A stretch of 64,000 nt of DNA, from positions 1-64,000 of the forward strand of contig CBFDCR010000017.1 in NCBI GenBank assembly GCA_965603365.1, in the 5' to 3' direction. Positions 27,393 through 37,076 of this stretch are shown here, piece by piece. Position 1 is the first letter of the stretch. Every line of letters starts with the position of its first letter. The stretch comes from JAHELQ01 sp965603365. GTDB lineage: Bacteria; Acidobacteriota; Aminicenantia; UBA2199. The notes beneath the pieces were generated by a model. The model had not been told where the DNA came from. It saw nothing but the letters and a program-made list of their open reading frames with translations, and did no database searches. The translations under genes were made by a program, and so were the position numbers.

Positions 27393-28766
27393 ATGGGTAA
27401 AAAAACGATTAAACAAGAAGACGGAAAATTATCTGGGTCCGGCAAAGGGGAATATGACCGCCGCCAGGAGACGGAGAAAATCGTACCCCCTCCGCTGGAT
27501 GAAGAGAAATTATTCATAACCAAAATAAAACCCCCACCGGATAAAACTTCGGAGACCGTCGATATGGAGGCGGAACAAACCATCCCTTCCCCTCCGGATG
27601 TCTATTTCCACAACCGAACGGTCTTGCCGGATTTCAGCCGGAGCGAAACCGGTCCCCGGCCAGAAGCCAATCCCCGGCAGCGGTACGAACGGCAAAAAAA
27701 ACTGGGTGAGGGCGGCGGCGGCGAAGTGGAACTGGTGAAAGACAACGATATCTTCCGGCTGGTGGCGATCAAGCGGCTGAAAAAAGACCTCCACAACCCC
27801 TGGATGCTGAAGCGTTTTGTGGAGGAGATCCGCACCGTGGGACACCTGGAACATCCCAACATCGTGCCCGTCCACGACGTGGGCATAGATGGGGAAGGAC
27901 ATTACTACTTCATCATGAAATATGTGCACGGCGAGTCTTTAGAATCGGTTATCGACAAATTGAGAAAAGGCGATCCCTTCACCCACCAGAAATACACCTT
28001 CGAGTACCGCACCAATATCTTCGCCGAAATTCTAAAGGCCATCGAATTCGCCCACCACCACGGCGTCATCCACCGGGACTTAAAACCCGCCAACATCATG
28101 ATCGGCCCTTATGGAGAAGTCCAGGTCATGGACTGGGGGATTGCCAAACAGATCCGCAAGGTGCCGGGTCGAAAAATAGCGGAGAAGATCCTGGAAGATA
28201 TCGAAGCCAGCATCCGGGAATCCGGTGATATGGCCCTGGCGGAAAACCGGGCCTTTAAAACCCAACAGAATTTTTTAATCGGAACCCCCGCTTATATGGC
28301 CCCGGAGCAGGTAATGGGCAAAAACGACCAACTGGATGAACGCACCGATATTTACAGCCTGTGCGCCCTGTTTTACGAATTCCTGACGCTGCGGCCCTAT
28401 CTTTCCGCCAAAAAAAACTTACAGGAGACGCTGCAAGGGGTACTCAAGGAGAAGCCCAAAATGGCCATCTTGGTGCGCAGCAAGTACCAGCCGGCGGTAC
28501 CGGCCGACCTGGGCCACTTTGTGAAAAAGGGATTGGCCAAAGATCCGGGGAAACGCTACCAATCGGTGAGCGAAATGCGCACCCTGCTGCAGCGCATCCA
28601 GGAGGGTTATATCCCCATTCAATGTCCCATGACCCTGACCAAACGTTCCCTCCATTCCCTGCTCCACCTGGTAAACAACCACCCCATGCTGGGTGTCCTG
28701 CTGGCCATGCTGGCCACCGCCCTCCTTCTGGGCGGCAGCCTCTTCCTCGCCTCCCTTCTTCAATAG
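27393..28766 (+). CDS. Hanks-type Ser/Thr protein kinase with C-terminal membrane anchor
   Basis: 457 residues from the ATG at 27393, set by AGGAGG 8 bases upstream. A Pro-rich, low-complexity N-terminal ~100 residues precede the kinase domain. The glycine loop is LGEGGGGEVELV, the catalytic Lys is in VAIKRLKKD, and the catalytic loop is VIHRDLKPANIMI. The metal loop is DWG rather than DFG, followed by GTPAYMAPEQ. An insertion of about 50 residues separates DWG from that segment. One membrane helix closes the protein (MLGVLLAMLATALLLGGSLF). Its stop is one base from the stop of the convergent kinase at 28768. Confidence 0.92.
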   Translation: MGKKTIKQEDGKLSGSGKGEYDRRQETEKIVPPPLDEEKLFITKIKPPPDKTSETVDMEAEQTIPSPPDVYFHNRTVLPDFSRSETGPRPEANPRQRYERQKKLGEGGGGEVELVKDNDIFRLVAIKRLKKDLHNPWMLKRFVEEIRTVGHLEHPNIVPVHDVGIDGEGHYYFIMKYVHGESLESVIDKLRKGDPFTHQKYTFEYRTNIFAEILKAIEFAHHHGVIHRDLKPANIMIGPYGEVQVMDWGIAKQIRKVPGRKIAEKILEDIEASIRESGDMALAENRAFKTQQNFLIGTPAYMAPEQVMGKNDQLDERTDIYSLCALFYEFLTLRPYLSAKKNLQETLQGVLKEKPKMAILVRSKYQPAVPADLGHFVKKGLAKDPGKRYQSVSEMRTLLQRIQEGYIPIQCPMTLTKRSLHSLLHLVNNHPMLGVLLAMLATALLLGGSLFLASLLQ

Positions 28767-28767
28767 T

Positions 28768-30306
28768 CTAGCGGGTGGTGCGGATGGGGCGGACGTGGTT
28801 GGGGGAATGGAATTCGTGGTGGAGAATGTAGCCTTCGCTGAAATTCACCACCCAGGCCTCCTGCTTACCGTATTTGTCACCGGCCCAGATGGAAAGCTGC
28901 CGGGACGAAAATACCGGGTCGATAAACAATTCACCCTCTTTTCGCCTATTTTTAAGGAGCGTGGCCGCCTCCTTCAGGGTGGGCAGCCGCCAATCGCGAA
29001 AACCGGCATAAACCCGGCTATTTAAATCCCGAATCCACTGCTGGGCCTGTTCAAAACTCAACGGGGCTTCCGAACCGGCCTGGTGCCACATCAAACCCGC
29101 CTTCTCATCCATCACAACAATATGTTGATTGATGTCATTTTTTTCAAACCGATGTTCATAACGGCCGTACTTGTTCCATACCTGATCAAAATAGTTTTGT
29201 CGCCGCACCATGGCCCTGGCGGCATCGGCATCCAGGTTTCGATAGCCCACATTTTGATGAAGATAATAATACAGCAGCCCCAAAAGGCCAGCCAATACCA
29301 CCAGAAGTAAACTGATCAGAAAGGGGCGGGCGGTTTTCTTCTCTTTTACTTTTACCTTTTTTTTCGGTGGAGCTTTGGGGACCGTTTTTTGCCGGGGCAC
29401 ATACCGGCTGGCAGGGCTGTCCAGAGTCATCTGGGTCTGGGTGCGACCTTCAATCTGACGGGATCTTCTCTCTTTTTCCTGTTGTTCGTTCCTCAGGGGA
29501 TCGTAATTCAACAGGGATTTGACGATTTCATTTAACTCTTTTTCGGAACGGACCCGCTTACCCTTATCCTTATGCATCATCCGCTCCAGTAAATGCTGGT
29601 ATCGCCTTAACTTCCCGGTCAATTTGGGCACGGGTTCCTGAATATGTTTGATGACCACCCCCAGGGTATTCTCCGAGTGATAAGGAACCTTGCCGGTCAA
29701 CATTTCGTAAAGCACCACCCCCAGGCTGTAAATATCGCTGCGTCCGTCCACCTTCTCACCCCTGGCCTGTTCCGGGCTGATATAGTTGGGCGTGCCGATG
29801 GACATGCCGGTTTTGGTGAGTTTGGTCTCCGATTCAACGGGCCGGGCAATGCCGAAATCCAATATCACCGGCGTGCCATCCTTGCGAAACATAATATTAT
29901 CCGGCTTGATGTCCCTGTGAATAAAACCGACCCTGTGGGCATAATACAGGGCACCCGCCACCTGCTGGAGTACGTGAAGCGCCTGCTGCGGGGGCATCTT
30001 TCCCTTTGAGCGGATTCGCTCTTTCAGGCTGTCCTGCAGGTACTCCATGACAATATAATAACTCTCCCCCACCCGGCCGACATCGTAAACGGTGATAATG
30101 TTGGGATGAACCAACCTGGATAGTGTCTTAGCCTCCCGGAGAAACCGCTTCAGAGAAACCTGACTGCGAAAGACCTCGGGCAGGAGGACTTTGATGGCCA
30201 CCATCCGATCAAGTTTCTGCTGAACTGCCAGATAAACATCGGCCATACCACCCCGGCCAATCAATTTGATAAATTTGTATCCTGGAATCTCAGGGAACTT
30301 TTTCAT
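28768..30306 (-). CDS. membrane Ser/Thr kinase with exported DUF1566 domain
   Basis: 512 residues from the ATG at 30306 (AGGA upstream). PknB-like kinase motifs: IGRGGMADVYLA, VAIKVLLPEV, FIHRDIKPDNIMF, LDFGIARPV, GTPNYISPEQ. A basic stretch and one membrane helix follow (FLISLLLVVLAGLLGLLYYY). The outer domain has the DUF1566/Lcl signature (AGLMWHQAGSEAPLSFEQAQ, FRDWRLPTLKEAATLLKNR, SIWAGDKYG), a domain often found in exported ligand-binding or adhesion contexts. It sits 54 bp downstream of a PP2C phosphatase, probably one transcript, giving a paired kinase/phosphatase switch. Confidence 0.93.
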   Translation of the reverse strand: MKKFPEIPGYKFIKLIGRGGMADVYLAVQQKLDRMVAIKVLLPEVFRSQVSLKRFLREAKTLSRLVHPNIITVYDVGRVGESYYIVMEYLQDSLKERIRSKGKMPPQQALHVLQQVAGALYYAHRVGFIHRDIKPDNIMFRKDGTPVILDFGIARPVESETKLTKTGMSIGTPNYISPEQARGEKVDGRSDIYSLGVVLYEMLTGKVPYHSENTLGVVIKHIQEPVPKLTGKLRRYQHLLERMMHKDKGKRVRSEKELNEIVKSLLNYDPLRNEQQEKERRSRQIEGRTQTQMTLDSPASRYVPRQKTVPKAPPKKKVKVKEKKTARPFLISLLLVVLAGLLGLLYYYLHQNVGYRNLDADAARAMVRRQNYFDQVWNKYGRYEHRFEKNDINQHIVVMDEKAGLMWHQAGSEAPLSFEQAQQWIRDLNSRVYAGFRDWRLPTLKEAATLLKNRRKEGELFIDPVFSSRQLSIWAGDKYGKQEAWVVNFSEGYILHHEFHSPNHVRPIRTTR

Positions 30307-30360
30307 TCTATCCTGCACGCTGGATTTTAAAAATCATCTTACATTTTTTCGGCAAAAAAG

Positions 30361-31173
30361 TCAAACAGGCCCGGGGATCTCTTCCAGTTCGATGTCCTTC
30401 TTCCGGGGATACCGGCCATATTCAACTAAAACCACGGTGATATTATCGTCCCCCCCCCGGTACTTGGCCAATTCCACCATATAATGTGCCGCCTGTTCCA
30501 GGTCCGGTTTTGCCTGAAGACTCATTACCATGTCGGCCGGGCGGATGTAATTGGAAAAGCCGTCCGAGCACAAGAGCAAAATATTCCCTTTTTTTAAAGA
30601 GAATGTCTCCACCGAATCCATTTTGAGCGTTTCCGACCCCCCCAGTGATTTGTAAATAATTCCCTTATGGACGAATCGACTGGCCTCATCAGGCTTCAGG
30701 GCACCGGCTTCTAAAAGCTTCTGCACCATGGTATGATCGGTGCTTTTCTGCTGGATTTCATCTTTATGGATCAAATAGAATCGACTGTCGCCGATATGGC
30801 CCATATAAGCTAGCAGCGGGGGTCTTTTGGGGGCTTTCGATTTCTTGCGGGCAACGGCCACCAGGGTACAGGTGGTACCCATACTCATATTACCATGGAG
30901 CAGTTTCCCCTCTTCTCTTATCTTCTGATGGGAACGCAGCAAAGCTTCTCTAACCAATATTTCCACCGCCATGCTGCTGCGATTTTTTTCAAAGAGATCT
31001 TCGACGGTCTCCACGGTAATGCGACTGGCCACCTCTCCGTAGGCGGCACCTCCCATGCCGTCGGCCACGGCTGCCACCACCATATCGTCATATACTTTTA
31101 ACAAGTAATGGTCTTCGTTGTGAGGCCTTACCATCCCCACATCTGTCAAGCCAAAGACCTTTATGTCCTTCAT
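30361..31173 (-). CDS. PP2C-type Ser/Thr phosphatase
   Basis: 270 residues. The ATG at 31173 is chosen for its GGGAGG ribosome site. Metal-binding motifs of the PPM/PP2C family are all present: TDVGMVRPHNEDHY, VAAVADGMGGAAYGE, GTTCTLVAVA, YMGHIGDSRFYLI, LLLCSDGFSNYI and GGDDNITVVLVEY. It is likely to reverse phosphorylation by the kinase encoded just downstream and perhaps by others in the window. Confidence 0.95.
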   Translation of the reverse strand: MKDIKVFGLTDVGMVRPHNEDHYLLKVYDDMVVAAVADGMGGAAYGEVASRITVETVEDLFEKNRSSMAVEILVREALLRSHQKIREEGKLLHGNMSMGTTCTLVAVARKKSKAPKRPPLLAYMGHIGDSRFYLIHKDEIQQKSTDHTMVQKLLEAGALKPDEASRFVHKGIIYKSLGGSETLKMDSVETFSLKKGNILLLCSDGFSNYIRPADMVMSLQAKPDLEQAAHYMVELAKYRGGDDNITVVLVEYGRYPRKKDIELEEIPGPV

Positions 31174-31286
31174 AAATCCTCCCGTTCTGACCACTTGTCC
31201 CGCTTTACCACCACTCGCCTAATTATATTAAAGGTTTTTTACAAAAAAGTCAAATTGAGGGAAGAAAAAAAATTAAGTATATTTCG

Positions 31287-32933
31287 CTAATGATTGCCCT
31301 CTTGTTCGCCCTTGAGTTTCTTCATCTTATAAAGCTCGGGCGCTTCCTTTACGATTCTTTCGTACCACTCTTTGGGGTAACCGGGGTGGGTCACCTTGCC
31401 CTTTTCATCCCTGACATTGCCGTCCAGGTATTTTAGCAGCAATTGTTCTCCCAGCTTCCGCCAGCGTTTGACCGTGTCGCTGCCCTGCTTTACCGAGTAT
31501 TTCGTCAGATATTCCCGGGCCAACTCCGGCGACTTCTTGTGCAACTCCAGGGCCGCCTGGTCGATGTCGGGCTGCAGGGCCAGGAAATTGCCCTCCAGTT
31601 CCCGCTGTACCACCTGGATATCCTTGATCATATCGCGGTAACGGGAGTAGGCATAATTGGCCACCCAGTTAAATACCCAGAAGGCCGACTCCCAGGTGAA
31701 TTCATAAAAATTGCCGGTGCCCACGGCATAGCTTTTGGGCACCTCCCGGATGCCGCAATACATGGGGACATAGACCGTGCTGTAGGTGTCATCTACCCCA
31801 AACCAGAATATACCACCGATGGGATCGGGCAGCCACAAACGGGCCTGGGCCACAAAGGAGAATCCCGTCTGCTGGGTCGAGGTGGACCGGTCGTTGCAGT
31901 ATGTCACATCACCCACTTTCCAGGTCAACGGCCGCCAGCGATAGGGAAGATTATAGGGCCCGGCACCTACGCCGGTGTTAAGATCAAAATCGGAATCCTC
32001 AAAATGATCCCTCATCAATTGCATGAGATCGTGTACGGACAGTTTTCTATCCGGTTTGATCCACAGGGGCATGGGTTCGGCATCCTCTACACCATTGACA
32101 TAATCCATCGACAGGTTCAACGACGGGGTGACCCGGCGAAACATGCTCCAGACCCGGGCCTCACAAAAACGCAGTGCCCCGTAATCGAGGGGCGCGTAGG
32201 CGTCGGCAAAACTGAAATCTTTATCTTCAACCTTAAAATAGCCTTTGTCCCGGGCAAAGGCGATCACGTCCTCTGCATATAGGCAGTTTTTGGGATCTTT
32301 TAAAGGAAACCGGCGAATCCGGGCCTGGTTGGCATGGGCACAGATATAACCATCGGGTATTCTGCGGGCCGCCCAGACTGCGCCCTTGTTGCCCTTGCCT
32401 TTACCGATCATTTCCAGGATCCACACCTCGTTGGCATCCGAAACGGAGAAAGACTCGCCGGAACTGTAATAGCCGTACTCCGCCACCAGGTCGGTCATGA
32501 CCTTGATGGCCTCCCTGGCGGTTTTAGCCCGCTCCAGGGCGATGAACATGAGACTGCCGTAATCGATGATGCCCTCATCGTTTTTCAATTCATTGCGGCC
32601 GCCATAGGTGGTCTCGCCAATGGCCACCTGGTGTTCGTTCATCAGACCCACCACCGCATAGGTACGGGGAACCTGCCTGATTTTCCCCAGGTATTTGCCG
32701 GTATCCCATTCGTATATATCCCGCATGGTACCGGGGGCATGCAGCGCGGCCGGCCGATAATACAACTCGCCGTACAACTCATGGGAATCCGCCGCATAGG
32801 TGATCATGGTGGAACCATCGGCAGAGGCGCCTTTAGTAATCAAAAAATTGGTACAGCCCAATGCCGGCTGCATGCCGGCAGCCAACAACCATACACACAA
32901 CAATGATATCGTGAATACATTTTCTTTTTTCAT
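31287..32933 (-). CDS. C69 family dipeptidase
   Basis: 548 residues from the ATG at 32933. The signal sequence (FTISLLCVWLLAAGMQPALG) ends directly before Cys in GCTNFLITKGASADGS. This Cys is the expected N-terminal nucleophile of C69 (PepD-like, Ntn-hydrolase) dipeptidases, exposed by processing. Further family blocks are DSHELYGELYYRP, VGLMNEHQVAIGETTYGGR, LIMEYG-type helix TDLVAEYGYYSSGESFSVSD and EPMPLWIKPDRKLSVHDLMQ. It is probably an exported dipeptidase. With the M2, M48, C1 and CHAT proteins it makes this window notably rich in exported proteolysis. Confidence 0.92.
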   Translation of the reverse strand: MKKENVFTISLLCVWLLAAGMQPALGCTNFLITKGASADGSTMITYAADSHELYGELYYRPAALHAPGTMRDIYEWDTGKYLGKIRQVPRTYAVVGLMNEHQVAIGETTYGGRNELKNDEGIIDYGSLMFIALERAKTAREAIKVMTDLVAEYGYYSSGESFSVSDANEVWILEMIGKGKGNKGAVWAARRIPDGYICAHANQARIRRFPLKDPKNCLYAEDVIAFARDKGYFKVEDKDFSFADAYAPLDYGALRFCEARVWSMFRRVTPSLNLSMDYVNGVEDAEPMPLWIKPDRKLSVHDLMQLMRDHFEDSDFDLNTGVGAGPYNLPYRWRPLTWKVGDVTYCNDRSTSTQQTGFSFVAQARLWLPDPIGGIFWFGVDDTYSTVYVPMYCGIREVPKSYAVGTGNFYEFTWESAFWVFNWVANYAYSRYRDMIKDIQVVQRELEGNFLALQPDIDQAALELHKKSPELAREYLTKYSVKQGSDTVKRWRKLGEQLLLKYLDGNVRDEKGKVTHPGYPKEWYERIVKEAPELYKMKKLKGEQEGNH

Positions 32934-33029
32934 GCCCCCATTATATAAAAACACCAAAGGCATGTAAAGGGAGAGAAATCATTGTAAATTGTTTCAGGAT
33001 TTGATAATATTTGGATTGTTGAGGTAAAA

Positions 33030-33674
33030 ATGAGAATGTTTAAGCAACTGCTGATAGTCCTGGTGGGTGTGGTGATTTTGATACTGCAAGGTTGTGGCCA
33101 AAGCCCGGTGGCATCGGGTCATGAAACCGATGCCATCGATATTTTTGAAGAGCCTTTCCAGGAAAATACCGGCGATGCCGAGCCCTTCCAGATACAAACC
33201 AGTGAAGGCACCTTTACCGTTACCCCGGTGGCCTATTACGAAATCGCCGCCCTGGTGGTGGGCAAAGAATCCTACTCCCGGGGCTGGCAGGGAGAACTGG
33301 CGCCGGTAGACTTAGCCCTGATCTGGGGGGATCTGGCCAAATGGGAGGTGCGGAAGCACCTTACATTCAAACAGCGGAGCCGGTGGTATTTTTACAGGTA
33401 TGGGCCGGGGTTCCCCTATGACAACAATTTTATCAGCCGACGCTCCGCCAACAATCACATCATCCCGGCCACCGACAACATCCGCCGGGCCTTAAAATCG
33501 ATCAAAGAAGAGGACCGCATTCTCATCGAAGGCTACCTGGTCAGGCTCAAGGGGCAATCGGACGGCCGGGAGTACTGGTGGAACAGCAGCACCAGCCGCA
33601 CCGACACCGGCAACGGCTCCTGCGAACTCATCTACGCCCAAAAACTCCGCATCAACGACAAACTCTACCTCTAA
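33030..33674 (+). CDS. exported lipoprotein, conserved but uncharacterised
   Basis: 214 residues. The ribosome site TTGAGG precedes the ATG. The signal ends in a lipobox (LVGVVILILQGCGQS). The mature part contains TPVAYYEIAALVVGKESYSR, GELAPVDLALIWGDLA and YWWNSSTSRTDTGNGSCELI, and I recall similar 'GWxxELAPVDLALIWG' proteins as conserved hypotheticals with no known role. Single gene, transcribed divergently from the C69 peptidase. Confidence 0.7.
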   Translation: MRMFKQLLIVLVGVVILILQGCGQSPVASGHETDAIDIFEEPFQENTGDAEPFQIQTSEGTFTVTPVAYYEIAALVVGKESYSRGWQGELAPVDLALIWGDLAKWEVRKHLTFKQRSRWYFYRYGPGFPYDNNFISRRSANNHIIPATDNIRRALKSIKEEDRILIEGYLVRLKGQSDGREYWWNSSTSRTDTGNGSCELIYAQKLRINDKLYL

Positions 33675-34038
33675 CCCCCTACCCCCCCAACCGTTCTATC
33701 CGGACCATACAGCCCTGGTTTTATCTCAAGGGCGCCGTCCACTGTTGGCATGTCTCGTAGCCTGTTGAAAGACTATGGGCGGATAGCGGACAGAGGCGCG
33801 GATGTGGAAGGTGCCGGGAGAGATGCCGGTGACTGTCGTGCGATAGATAAAGATACCGCCGGGCTGAACATCCTGGGGCTGAATCAGAATGGAATTCGGG
33901 CCTTTCAGCCGAACCAGTTGGGGGCTCAGATTGTCAAGAGCCGGGGGTAGGCCTTCCTCCAGGCTTTCGAGTCCCCTGACCGTCACGGCTAAACCGGTAG
34001 TCTGACCCCGTTTAAGGTGTAAATTATCGGCCGGATCT
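33675..34038. other. intergenic stretch with a gene remnant
   Basis: Apart from a coding remnant on the minus strand (33726-34030), nothing recognisable was seen. Confidence 0.4.
33726..34030 (-). pseudogene. 3' remnant of an exported beta-domain protein
   Basis: A frame open through the end of the lanC gene encodes about 100 residues of an Ig/CARDB-like outer domain: NLHLKRGQTTGLAVTVRGLE, then LVRLKGPNSILIQPQDVQPG, then VTGISPGTFHIRASVRYPP. It has no start signal and is entered only by reading out of the lanC region, so it looks like the tail of a lost gene. It could instead be short random coding with low significance. Confidence 0.35.
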
Positions 34039-36078
34039 TTAAGCGGGGAGCAGGATGCCGGCGGAGAGGGCGACCCGCACCTGCTCGATGATTTTGTCTT
34101 TTAGTATTTTCTCTTCTTCAGGGGAGAGGGACTCGAAGGCGTCGATGACTTCCGGGACGACATCCTTTACCGGATGAGCCTCCTCGAAGGCCGTCAATAC
34201 CACATAGCTGAAGGGGGACAAATGCTCCTCCATGACCGCTATAGGCGCAGGCTTGAGCAGCAGGTAAAATTCATCGGATTCCTTTTCCAGGTTCCGGAGC
34301 CAGAGACGGTCGGATTTTAGATCCCAGTTCCAGCGGCTGGTTCCGATTTCCACCTCCGGTGCCAGGGCCAACCGCAAAGCCAATATGGACTCATCCCCAT
34401 TGCTCCATTTCTCCGCCTCTTTGGCCCTGACCTGATCCTGGATACTGAGAAGCGAATGACTGCTCACCGCCTCGTCCATTCGCAGCTTCTGCCGCTCCAG
34501 ATCAAAAATTTCAGCCATCAATTCCCGTTTCTCCGGCGGCAGCCGGGGAACGGCTCCCGCCGCGAAGTCTATGAAAGATTCCTTAAATCCCTGCCGGTTC
34601 TGCCGGGAACGACCGGAGAAATAGCCATTCAACCCGCTTCCCATCAGCTTTTCCCCCACCGCAATAGTCCTCTCGAAATATCGTTTCAATACCCGCTTCT
34701 CAATCTCGCCGATAGAGATGCCGATATGGGGATAGCTGGAGCCTATCTTCGGCTCAACGGGTTCTGCCTCCAACCGGGGCAATAATATCGAAGGAACGGC
34801 GGAGGGGGAAAGCACCCTCAGGTAAAAATAGCCGATCCCGGCACTGCCCATAAACAGGCTGGTATCCTCCTCTTTGCCGGCGTCGGCAAAACCGGAGATG
34901 TAGATACCCTTCTCTTCTCTATAAGCCAGTGCCCGGCGGGCCACCGTCTCGGCCAACGATAAATAACTCTCGTCTTTAAATGTCCGATAGGCCTCCAGGA
35001 ACAAATCGGCATTACCGCCGCTGCCGTGACAGAGGATGAAGCCGGGCCTGGGGCTTTCCAGTTCAATATCGGTGGTTCTGGTCTTTTCTACGGCTGTCCG
35101 GGCCTCATCGGCATACTGCGGATTATCCAGAAGCTCGAAGGCCCGCAGCCGGGAGAGACCCAGTCCGGCAGCGCCGTGACACCAGGCATTCATGTCCCCC
35201 CCCCTCGTAAAAAAATCAAGGTCCCCTTCCAGATACGCCTTCTCGTGTTTCTGGTAATCTTCATCATTGTATATTCCTTTGCGCAAATCCAACCAGTTCT
35301 TTTTCTCTTTATCAAAATAGTTCGTCTCATAGCCGAAGGCCTGGTCCGCCAGCCAATAAAAAGCCTCGTTCCGAAAGTATCGGCCCAACTCTAAAAACAC
35401 GAAGCCGAAGCCGGCGGCGCCGTGGGAAAAGCCGCATAACCCGCTGATATGCATGGGGGAACGATCCCAGTACAGGCCGCTTTTACCGGCATGGGCCGCC
35501 GCCAGCAGATGTTCAATGAACCGATCGATGGTCTCCAAAAGCCAGCCTTCCCGGCTGGCGGCATGCAGATGGAGCAGCCCCAGCAGGGCACCGGAAGTCC
35601 CGCCGATCAAATCATTCACCCGGTTGGCTGCTTTCAGAAAATCGCAGCCGGTCCTGACAATGGCCAGGGCCTTCTCCAGATAAGCACTCTCCTTGGTGAA
35701 ATGATACATGCGCAGCAGGGCGAAGGGGATTCCCATACGCCCGGTAAAAAGGGCATAATAGTCAGTGGGATTCTCCCGGCAAAACCACTCTGTCCATCGC
35801 ATTCCCCGGACAGCCGCATCTAAATATTCCTGGTTTTGGGTCAGGCGAAAGAGCTCCAGGAAAAACAGGGCGATGCCCGATACGCCCGAATAGATAGTGG
35901 GCCCTTTGACCCAATCGATAACGCGATCCTGGCCCAGGTTCATGCTCTTCCAGGACATCCCGTTCTGATCATGCTCTGCCCTGTTTAACAGTTCATCGCC
36001 TAGCCGCCTGGCTTCGGCTAAAATTTGTTCCCTTAATTGAGGATCCATCGGCTCACTCCGTTTATCTTCTATCTTCAT
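34039..36078 (-). CDS. lanC: LanC-type lanthipeptide cyclase with long C-terminal extension
   Basis: 679 residues, much longer than the ~400 usual for LanC. The first ~420 residues are the cyclase toroid: GLCGFSHGAAGFGFVFLELG, DMNAWCHGAAGLGLSRL and GFILCHGSGGNADLFLEAYR, which supply the zinc ligands Cys, Cys-His and the active-site His. LanC adds Cys thiols to dehydrated Ser/Thr to close (methyl)lanthionine rings. The last ~230 residues are an extension. Its end (YLLLKPAPIAVMEEHLSPFS, YVVLTAFEE, VRVALSAGILLP) has the rhythm of a PqqD-like recognition domain, which would bind the leader (inference). The ATG overlaps the stop of the preceding gene (ATGA), as the last gene of the lanB/lanC operon. 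Confidence 0.9.
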   Translation of the reverse strand: MKIEDKRSEPMDPQLREQILAEARRLGDELLNRAEHDQNGMSWKSMNLGQDRVIDWVKGPTIYSGVSGIALFFLELFRLTQNQEYLDAAVRGMRWTEWFCRENPTDYYALFTGRMGIPFALLRMYHFTKESAYLEKALAIVRTGCDFLKAANRVNDLIGGTSGALLGLLHLHAASREGWLLETIDRFIEHLLAAAHAGKSGLYWDRSPMHISGLCGFSHGAAGFGFVFLELGRYFRNEAFYWLADQAFGYETNYFDKEKKNWLDLRKGIYNDEDYQKHEKAYLEGDLDFFTRGGDMNAWCHGAAGLGLSRLRAFELLDNPQYADEARTAVEKTRTTDIELESPRPGFILCHGSGGNADLFLEAYRTFKDESYLSLAETVARRALAYREEKGIYISGFADAGKEEDTSLFMGSAGIGYFYLRVLSPSAVPSILLPRLEAEPVEPKIGSSYPHIGISIGEIEKRVLKRYFERTIAVGEKLMGSGLNGYFSGRSRQNRQGFKESFIDFAAGAVPRLPPEKRELMAEIFDLERQKLRMDEAVSSHSLLSIQDQVRAKEAEKWSNGDESILALRLALAPEVEIGTSRWNWDLKSDRLWLRNLEKESDEFYLLLKPAPIAVMEEHLSPFSYVVLTAFEEAHPVKDVVPEVIDAFESLSPEEEKILKDKIIEQVRVALSAGILLPA

Positions 36079-37076
36079 GATTTCTTTATTGCTTCCAGGC
36101 TCTGCCGGATCAAATAACCCAGATACGCCTCATCCCGGTTCAAAATACCCAGGCGGTTGTTGGTCATATGCACGTAACTTTCCAGAATCGACCACAGATA
36201 CTGGCGGGAGACGGGGACATCGAGGTCGGGACTCGGTCTGAACCATTCGGGAAACTCAAGCCCCTTAGCCTCCTGGGCCAGCCGCAGTTCTCGGCCGATC
36301 CCCCCCATCCCCCGGACCCATTGATTCAACCACTCCTGCTCAAACACGACCCCTTCATTCAGGGCGTTCCACAGGGTCTGATGAAAGGGCACCAGCACGG
36401 TTTTTTGCCCCTCGAAGTTTTCGGCAAAGGCCTTTAACGTAAGATCCCGGCGTTCGTCGATCTCATCGGTTGTCAGACCCGGCGTATACCCGTAAGAGCG
36501 ACCAAACCATATCGTGAAAATCCGGGAAAAGAAGGCGGCGGCCTCATTTAAATCCATGCTTAAGGCAAAGGCAAATCCCAGGTGCAGTTGGATGGCCGCA
36601 CCCAGAGCCCGCTCATAATCCCAGTTGCCGCTCTCCCCTATGACCGCCAATACCGCCCCTGAGGAGATCTCAAATTGCCGTTCGGCGATGAGAATGCCCA
36701 CCGGGCCGCCGTAGCGTGGGACCTCCGGTTCATAGGGGATGAACTGCAAAGAATTGTTGTCAAACCATTGCCGGCCCTCGGGCAGATCTTTGAGTTCCAC
36801 CGGTTCCTGGCGCTCCGAAGGGTGTTTTTTAAAAAAATCGTAAAAAAAGGCGTTCATCCGGGGCTTCAATTGCCGCTGCAGCCGGTCGGATTCCCCCCAA
36901 AAACGCAGCCGGATATGGGCTCCCCGCTCCCAGTAGCGGATGAAGAAAAATTGCTCCGCCAGGGTGTTTTCAAAGACCGAATCTACAAATGGTTTAACCG
37001 CCCGAATCAGAAAATCTTCCCAGGGTTCGGCATAATACAAATAGCCGGCCAGCCACTCTTTACCCGGCCGACTCAT
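36075..37076 (-). CDS. LanB elimination-domain subunit (SpaB_C / thiopeptide-type), pair 1
   Basis: 333 residues of the TIGR03891/SpaB_C family, the C-terminal glutamate-elimination half of split LanB dehydratases. Key blocks are WLAGYLYYAEPWEDFLIRAV, FFFIRYWERGAHIRLRFWGE, and near the end ESYVHMTNNRLGILNRDEAY, matching the family S-Y-x-H-M-x-x-N-R-L motif. It removes glutamate from glutamylated Ser/Thr to give dehydroalanine or dehydrobutyrine. It overlaps the 3' end of the large dehydratase gene at 37060 by 17 bases, and the two are presumably one working pair. Confidence 0.9.
   Translation of the reverse strand: MSRPGKEWLAGYLYYAEPWEDFLIRAVKPFVDSVFENTLAEQFFFIRYWERGAHIRLRFWGESDRLQRQLKPRMNAFFYDFFKKHPSERQEPVELKDLPEGRQWFDNNSLQFIPYEPEVPRYGGPVGILIAERQFEISSGAVLAVIGESGNWDYERALGAAIQLHLGFAFALSMDLNEAAAFFSRIFTIWFGRSYGYTPGLTTDEIDERRDLTLKAFAENFEGQKTVLVPFHQTLWNALNEGVVFEQEWLNQWVRGMGGIGRELRLAQEAKGLEFPEWFRPSPDLDVPVSRQYLWSILESYVHMTNNRLGILNRDEAYLGYLIRQSLEAIKKS

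Noticed and set aside
27120..27416. Heptapeptide-repeat protein on the minus strand
   Set aside because: The frame simply reads the 21-bp repeat; it has no ribosome site and covers the promoter regions of two convincing genes.
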